A stretch of DNA of 8,413 bases, taken from positions 1 to 8,413 of the forward strand of contig DATIFK010000189.1 in NCBI GenBank assembly GCA_035455265.1, read 5' to 3'. Positions 6,007 to 8,413 of this stretch are shown here, in pieces. This stretch comes from MGOM01 sp035455265. Lineage in GTDB: Bacteria > Chloroflexota > Anaerolineae > Anaerolineales > E44-bin32. Under the pieces are notes generated by a model. The model saw nothing but the letters and a program-made list of their open reading frames with translations. It made no database searches and was not told the origin of the DNA. Each line of letters opens with the position of its first letter. Within the stretch, counting starts at the first letter, position 1. Position numbers and translations under genes: made by a program.

Positions 6007-6999
6007 ATGCCCCTCTTTGGAAAAGCGCGGACGGAGAAGACGGTGCTGTTCTTCGCCACCGACGTCCACGGGTCGGAGCGCACCTGGCGCAAGTTCATCA
6101 ATGCCGGCAAGTTCTACAACGCCAACGTCTTGGTCATGGGGGGAGACATCATCGGCAAGCTGGCCATTCCCATCATCCGCGAGAAGAACGGCGGGTATCG
6201 GGCGACCCTGCAGGGCCGGGTAGAGCACTATGCCAGCGAGGCCGACCTGAAGAGCTTGCTCGATCGAATCGGCACTCTCGGCTTCTATAGTCGGGTGATG
6301 GACGACGATGAGTTCCATCAACTGCAGGCCGATCCCCAGGCGGTCGACGGCCTGTTTCACACCCTGGCGCGGCAGCGCCTCGAGTCCTGGATCCAGCTCG
6401 CCCAGGAGCGCCTGGCCGGAACCGGCATCCGCTGCTACATCACCGGCGGCAACGACGACTACACCGACGTCCTGGCCGTGCTTCCACGCGGAGGCGATGG
6501 CCAGGTGTTGGCCTGCGAAGGCGAGGTGCTGACCATCGACGAGCACCACACCATGGCCAGCCTCGGCATCAGCACGCCCACCCCTTGGCATACGCCGCGC
6601 GAGGTCAGTGAGGACGAGCTGGCCCGGGCGATTGAGGGCCTCGTCGCCTCGGTCCCCGACCTCCGCCAGTGTATCTTCAACTTCCACGACCCGCCCAACG
6701 ATTCGACCCTCGACACCTGCCCGATGCTCGATTGGACAACCGACCCTCCGACGCCCATCGTCAAAGCCGGCCAAGTGGTGATGCACGGTGCCGGCAGCCG
6801 GTCGGTGCGGTCGGCCGTCGAGACCCACCAGCCGATGATGGGCCTGCACGGCCATATCCACGAGTCCGCCGGCGTGGTCCGAATCGGCCGGACCGTGTGC
6901 GTCAATCCAGGGAGCGAGTACGGCGAAGGGGTCTTGCGCGGCTGTCTCGCCACCCTGGGCGAGGGCAAGGTCGAGGGCTACCAGCTCACCTCGGGGTAG
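6007..6999 (+). CDS. Calcineurin-like metallophosphoesterase (Icc-related type)
   Basis: This 330-residue protein carries the full metal-binding set of the calcineurin-like phosphoesterase superfamily: TDVHGS (Asp19, His21), VMGGDI (Asp47), GGNDDY (Asn149, Asp150), NFHDPPND, and GLHGHIHES (His283, His285), followed by NPGSEYGEG. The order and the HxPP-like element fit the Icc-related predicted phosphoesterases. Members cleave phosphomonoesters or phosphodiesters with two metal ions, and the substrate here cannot be predicted. There is no signal peptide or membrane segment, so it is cytoplasmic. An insertion of about 100 residues between the GGD and GND motifs (about 50-145) probably forms a helical cap. 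The gene starts 2 nt after the regulator's stop codon, with GGAG (5998-6001) inside the regulator's last codons, so the two are translationally linked. A role in hydrolysing the phosphorylated effector is possible but only an inference. Confidence 0.88.
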   Translation: MPLFGKARTEKTVLFFATDVHGSERTWRKFINAGKFYNANVLVMGGDIIGKLAIPIIREKNGGYRATLQGRVEHYASEADLKSLLDRIGTLGFYSRVMDDDEFHQLQADPQAVDGLFHTLARQRLESWIQLAQERLAGTGIRCYITGGNDDYTDVLAVLPRGGDGQVLACEGEVLTIDEHHTMASLGISTPTPWHTPREVSEDELARAIEGLVASVPDLRQCIFNFHDPPNDSTLDTCPMLDWTTDPPTPIVKAGQVVMHGAGSRSVRSAVETHQPMMGLHGHIHESAGVVRIGRTVCVNPGSEYGEGVLRGCLATLGEGKVEGYQLTSG

Positions 7000-7095
7000 C
7001 CGCCCTCCACTACGAACAGGAGGTGGCCAGCGCAGCGATCGCTCACGACGACGCGCGACGGGCTTTTCGAATCGACATCTCAGGAGGGAGAAGCC
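7000..7095 (+). other. Gap between phosphoesterase and permease genes
   Basis: This 96-bp gap has no terminator with a T run and no convincing promoter. It contains an AGGAGG at 7018-7023 that is not followed by a start codon at useful distance, a 10-bp palindrome AGCGATCGCT (7034-7043), and the strong ribosome site of the permease near its end. Read-through from the phosphoesterase gene into the permease gene is therefore likely. Confidence 0.5.
7082..7090 (+). promoter_or_regulatory. Strong ribosome binding site of the permease
   Basis: AGGAGGGAG lies just upstream of the ATG at 7096 (AGGAGG ends 8 nt before it). It fixes the start and suggests high translation compared with the weak site of the regulator. 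Confidence 0.8.
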
Positions 7096-8413
7096 ATGGC
7101 AACGGCCGTAGCACGACCTGAAGTCTTCACCCGCAAGGCCTCCGGCCTGGTGCGGGTGATGTCGCCCTATTCGGCGTTCGTCTACAACATCCTGACGATG
7201 GGGTTGATCTTCCCCTGGACTTACCTGTGGGCCCCGGGGGCCCTGCCGGGGGGCAAGCTGGTCTGGGGGATTCTTCTGGCGATGGTCATCGAGATCCCGG
7301 TGGCCTTTGCCTACGTGTGGTTGTCGACGGCATTGCCGCGCTCAGGCGGCGACTACGTCTTTGAGAGCCGCGTCTTCGGCGGGGGCACGGCCTTCACCGT
7401 CGTCATGTCCGGCTACGTGATCTGGATCCTGCAGTGGGTGGCCCTATCCGGATGGCTGCTGTCCTACCTCGGGTTCGCCCCGCTCCTTCTCGGCCTGGGC
7501 GCCACCATGAGCAACCCCGCCTTGTCCCAGGCCGGAGTCTGGTTCACCCAGCCGACGGGGATCATCGTCGTCAGCATCCTCAACGCCCTCGTCGCCATGC
7601 TCATCCTCATCAGCGGCTTCAAGAACTACGTCCGCTTCCAGTGGGTGATGTGGTACGTCGTCCTGGCGGCCTTCGCCGTCATGTTCGGAGTGCTCTTCCT
7701 CACCCCCTCCAGCCAGTTCGTCGAACGACTGAACGCTTTCGCCGTGGCCTCGGGCGGGTCGGCCAACTTCTATCAGACCGCCGTCGACGCCGTCACGGCC
7801 GCCGGCATCAACTTGCATCCGCCGTTCAGCTTCGTCTTCACGCTGCTCGTGGCGCCGATCGCCTGGACGTCGCTGCAGTGGGCCACCTACTCGGCCCAGC
7901 AGAACGGCGAGATCAAGGACGCCCGCTCGTTCCGGAGCCAGTCCTTCATCATCGTCGGCTCGCTCATCGTCACCGGCCTGCTGCTGGCCCTGCTGGCGGT
8001 CGGGCTCGAGCGACTGGCGGGCAGTGAGTTCCTGTACGTCGCCGGCGCCGGGTACTGGTCCCTCATCCCCGAGGCCACTGTCGGCGGCTTCTACCTGTGG
8101 CCGAACATCATCGCCGTCGCCATGGCCGCCAGCCCGATCATCGTTCTGATCATCGGCCTCGGCTATCTGCTCAACTCCCACCAGATCGTTCACAACTGCT
8201 ACATCGGGATGACGCGGGTGATGGTCGCCATGAGTCTCGATCGCCTGCTGCCCGAGTCGGTGAGCAAGGTCAACGACCGGTACCACACGCCGGTCAACGC
8301 CCACGTGATCTACTTCCTGGCCAGCATCCCGGTCATCTTCGCCTACAACCTGGTGCCGGGGTGGGTCGGCCTGACGTTGGGAGTGACCTTCGCCTGCGGC
8401 TATGTGTTCATCG
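7096..8413 (+). CDS. APC-superfamily amino acid/amine permease (3' end cut by window)
   Basis: This reading frame stays open from ATG 7096 to the window edge, 439 codons plus one base, and lacks its stop. It encodes a polytopic membrane protein, with hydrophobic segments at about residues 20-45, 55-79, 100-125, 154-173, 180-205, 244-265, 281-306, 336-360, 404-419 and 422 onward. That makes about ten of the twelve or more expected. The element LPRSGGDYVFESR (residues 80-92) is the hallmark loop after TM2 of the APC family, and RVMVAMSLDRLLPE followed by a TPVNAH segment matches the loop after TM8. The family imports amino acids or amines by proton or sodium symport or exchange. Next to a dimethylglycine-dehydrogenase-like enzyme it could carry the substrate of that pathway (inference). 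Roughly 20-100 residues are likely missing. The ribosome site is excellent, and the gap to the phosphoesterase is 96 bp. Confidence 0.9.
   Translation, partial: MATAVARPEVFTRKASGLVRVMSPYSAFVYNILTMGLIFPWTYLWAPGALPGGKLVWGILLAMVIEIPVAFAYVWLSTALPRSGGDYVFESRVFGGGTAFTVVMSGYVIWILQWVALSGWLLSYLGFAPLLLGLGATMSNPALSQAGVWFTQPTGIIVVSILNALVAMLILISGFKNYVRFQWVMWYVVLAAFAVMFGVLFLTPSSQFVERLNAFAVASGGSANFYQTAVDAVTAAGINLHPPFSFVFTLLVAPIAWTSLQWATYSAQQNGEIKDARSFRSQSFIIVGSLIVTGLLLALLAVGLERLAGSEFLYVAGAGYWSLIPEATVGGFYLWPNIIAVAMAASPIIVLIIGLGYLLNSHQIVHNCYIGMTRVMVAMSLDRLLPESVSKVNDRYHTPVNAHVIYFLASIPVIFAYNLVPGWVGLTLGVTFACGYVFI

Noticed and set aside
5680..6861. A 393-codon open frame on the minus strand opposite the regulator and phosphoesterase
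   Set aside because: It spans the boundary between two real genes in antisense and shows no domain or ribosome site.
7034..7043. AGCGATCGCT palindrome as a regulatory or repeat element
   Set aside because: A 10-bp palindrome in G+C-rich DNA is easily chance, and no second copy was noticed in the window.
7444..8304. A 286-codon minus-strand frame opposite the permease
   Set aside because: The Asp/Glu/Gly-rich composition is the usual antisense product of a membrane-protein gene.

Overview
The window is a G+C-rich bacterial segment (about two thirds G+C by eye) packed with seven protein genes, with no RNA genes, IS elements or CRISPR. Gene style (Shine-Dalgarno sites, sigma70-like promoters, short gaps) is bacterial. 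Gene content and a REP-like palindrome would suit a soil or sediment lineage such as Chloroflexota, but nothing in the sequence fixes the phylum.

The layout is two divergent gene sets separated at about 5046-5170. Leftward (minus strand), in transcription order: a nucleotidyltransferase-fold protein (4257-5045), a protein made only of four CBS domains (3425-4234), a 26-bp perfect palindrome (3362-3387), a choline/ethanolamine-kinase-like phosphotransferase (2432-3334), and an 811-residue dimethylglycine/sarcosine-dehydrogenase-like flavoprotein with a tetrahydrofolate-binding GcvT half (7-2442). The last two overlap by 11 bp. Rightward (plus strand): a DeoR-family regulator (5171-6004), a calcineurin-like metallophosphoesterase (6007-6999, 2 nt after the regulator), and an APC-superfamily amino acid/amine permease (7096 to the window edge, cut off after 439 codons).

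The most striking regulatory structure is the divergent control region. A single self-complementary hexamer TTGCAA (5118-5123) serves as the -35 box for near-consensus promoters on both strands, each with a 17-bp spacer (CATAAT rightward, TACAAT leftward). Only one polymerase could occupy it at a time.

Taken together the window looks like a catabolic locus for an N-methylated amine or amino acid. The permease would bring the substrate in and the flavoprotein would remove a methyl or aminomethyl carbon and pass it to folate. The kinase-like protein would phosphorylate a substrate or side product, and the DeoR regulator would sense a phosphorylated intermediate. The substrate is not determinable from sequence alone. 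The roles of the CBS, nucleotidyltransferase and phosphoesterase proteins are open.
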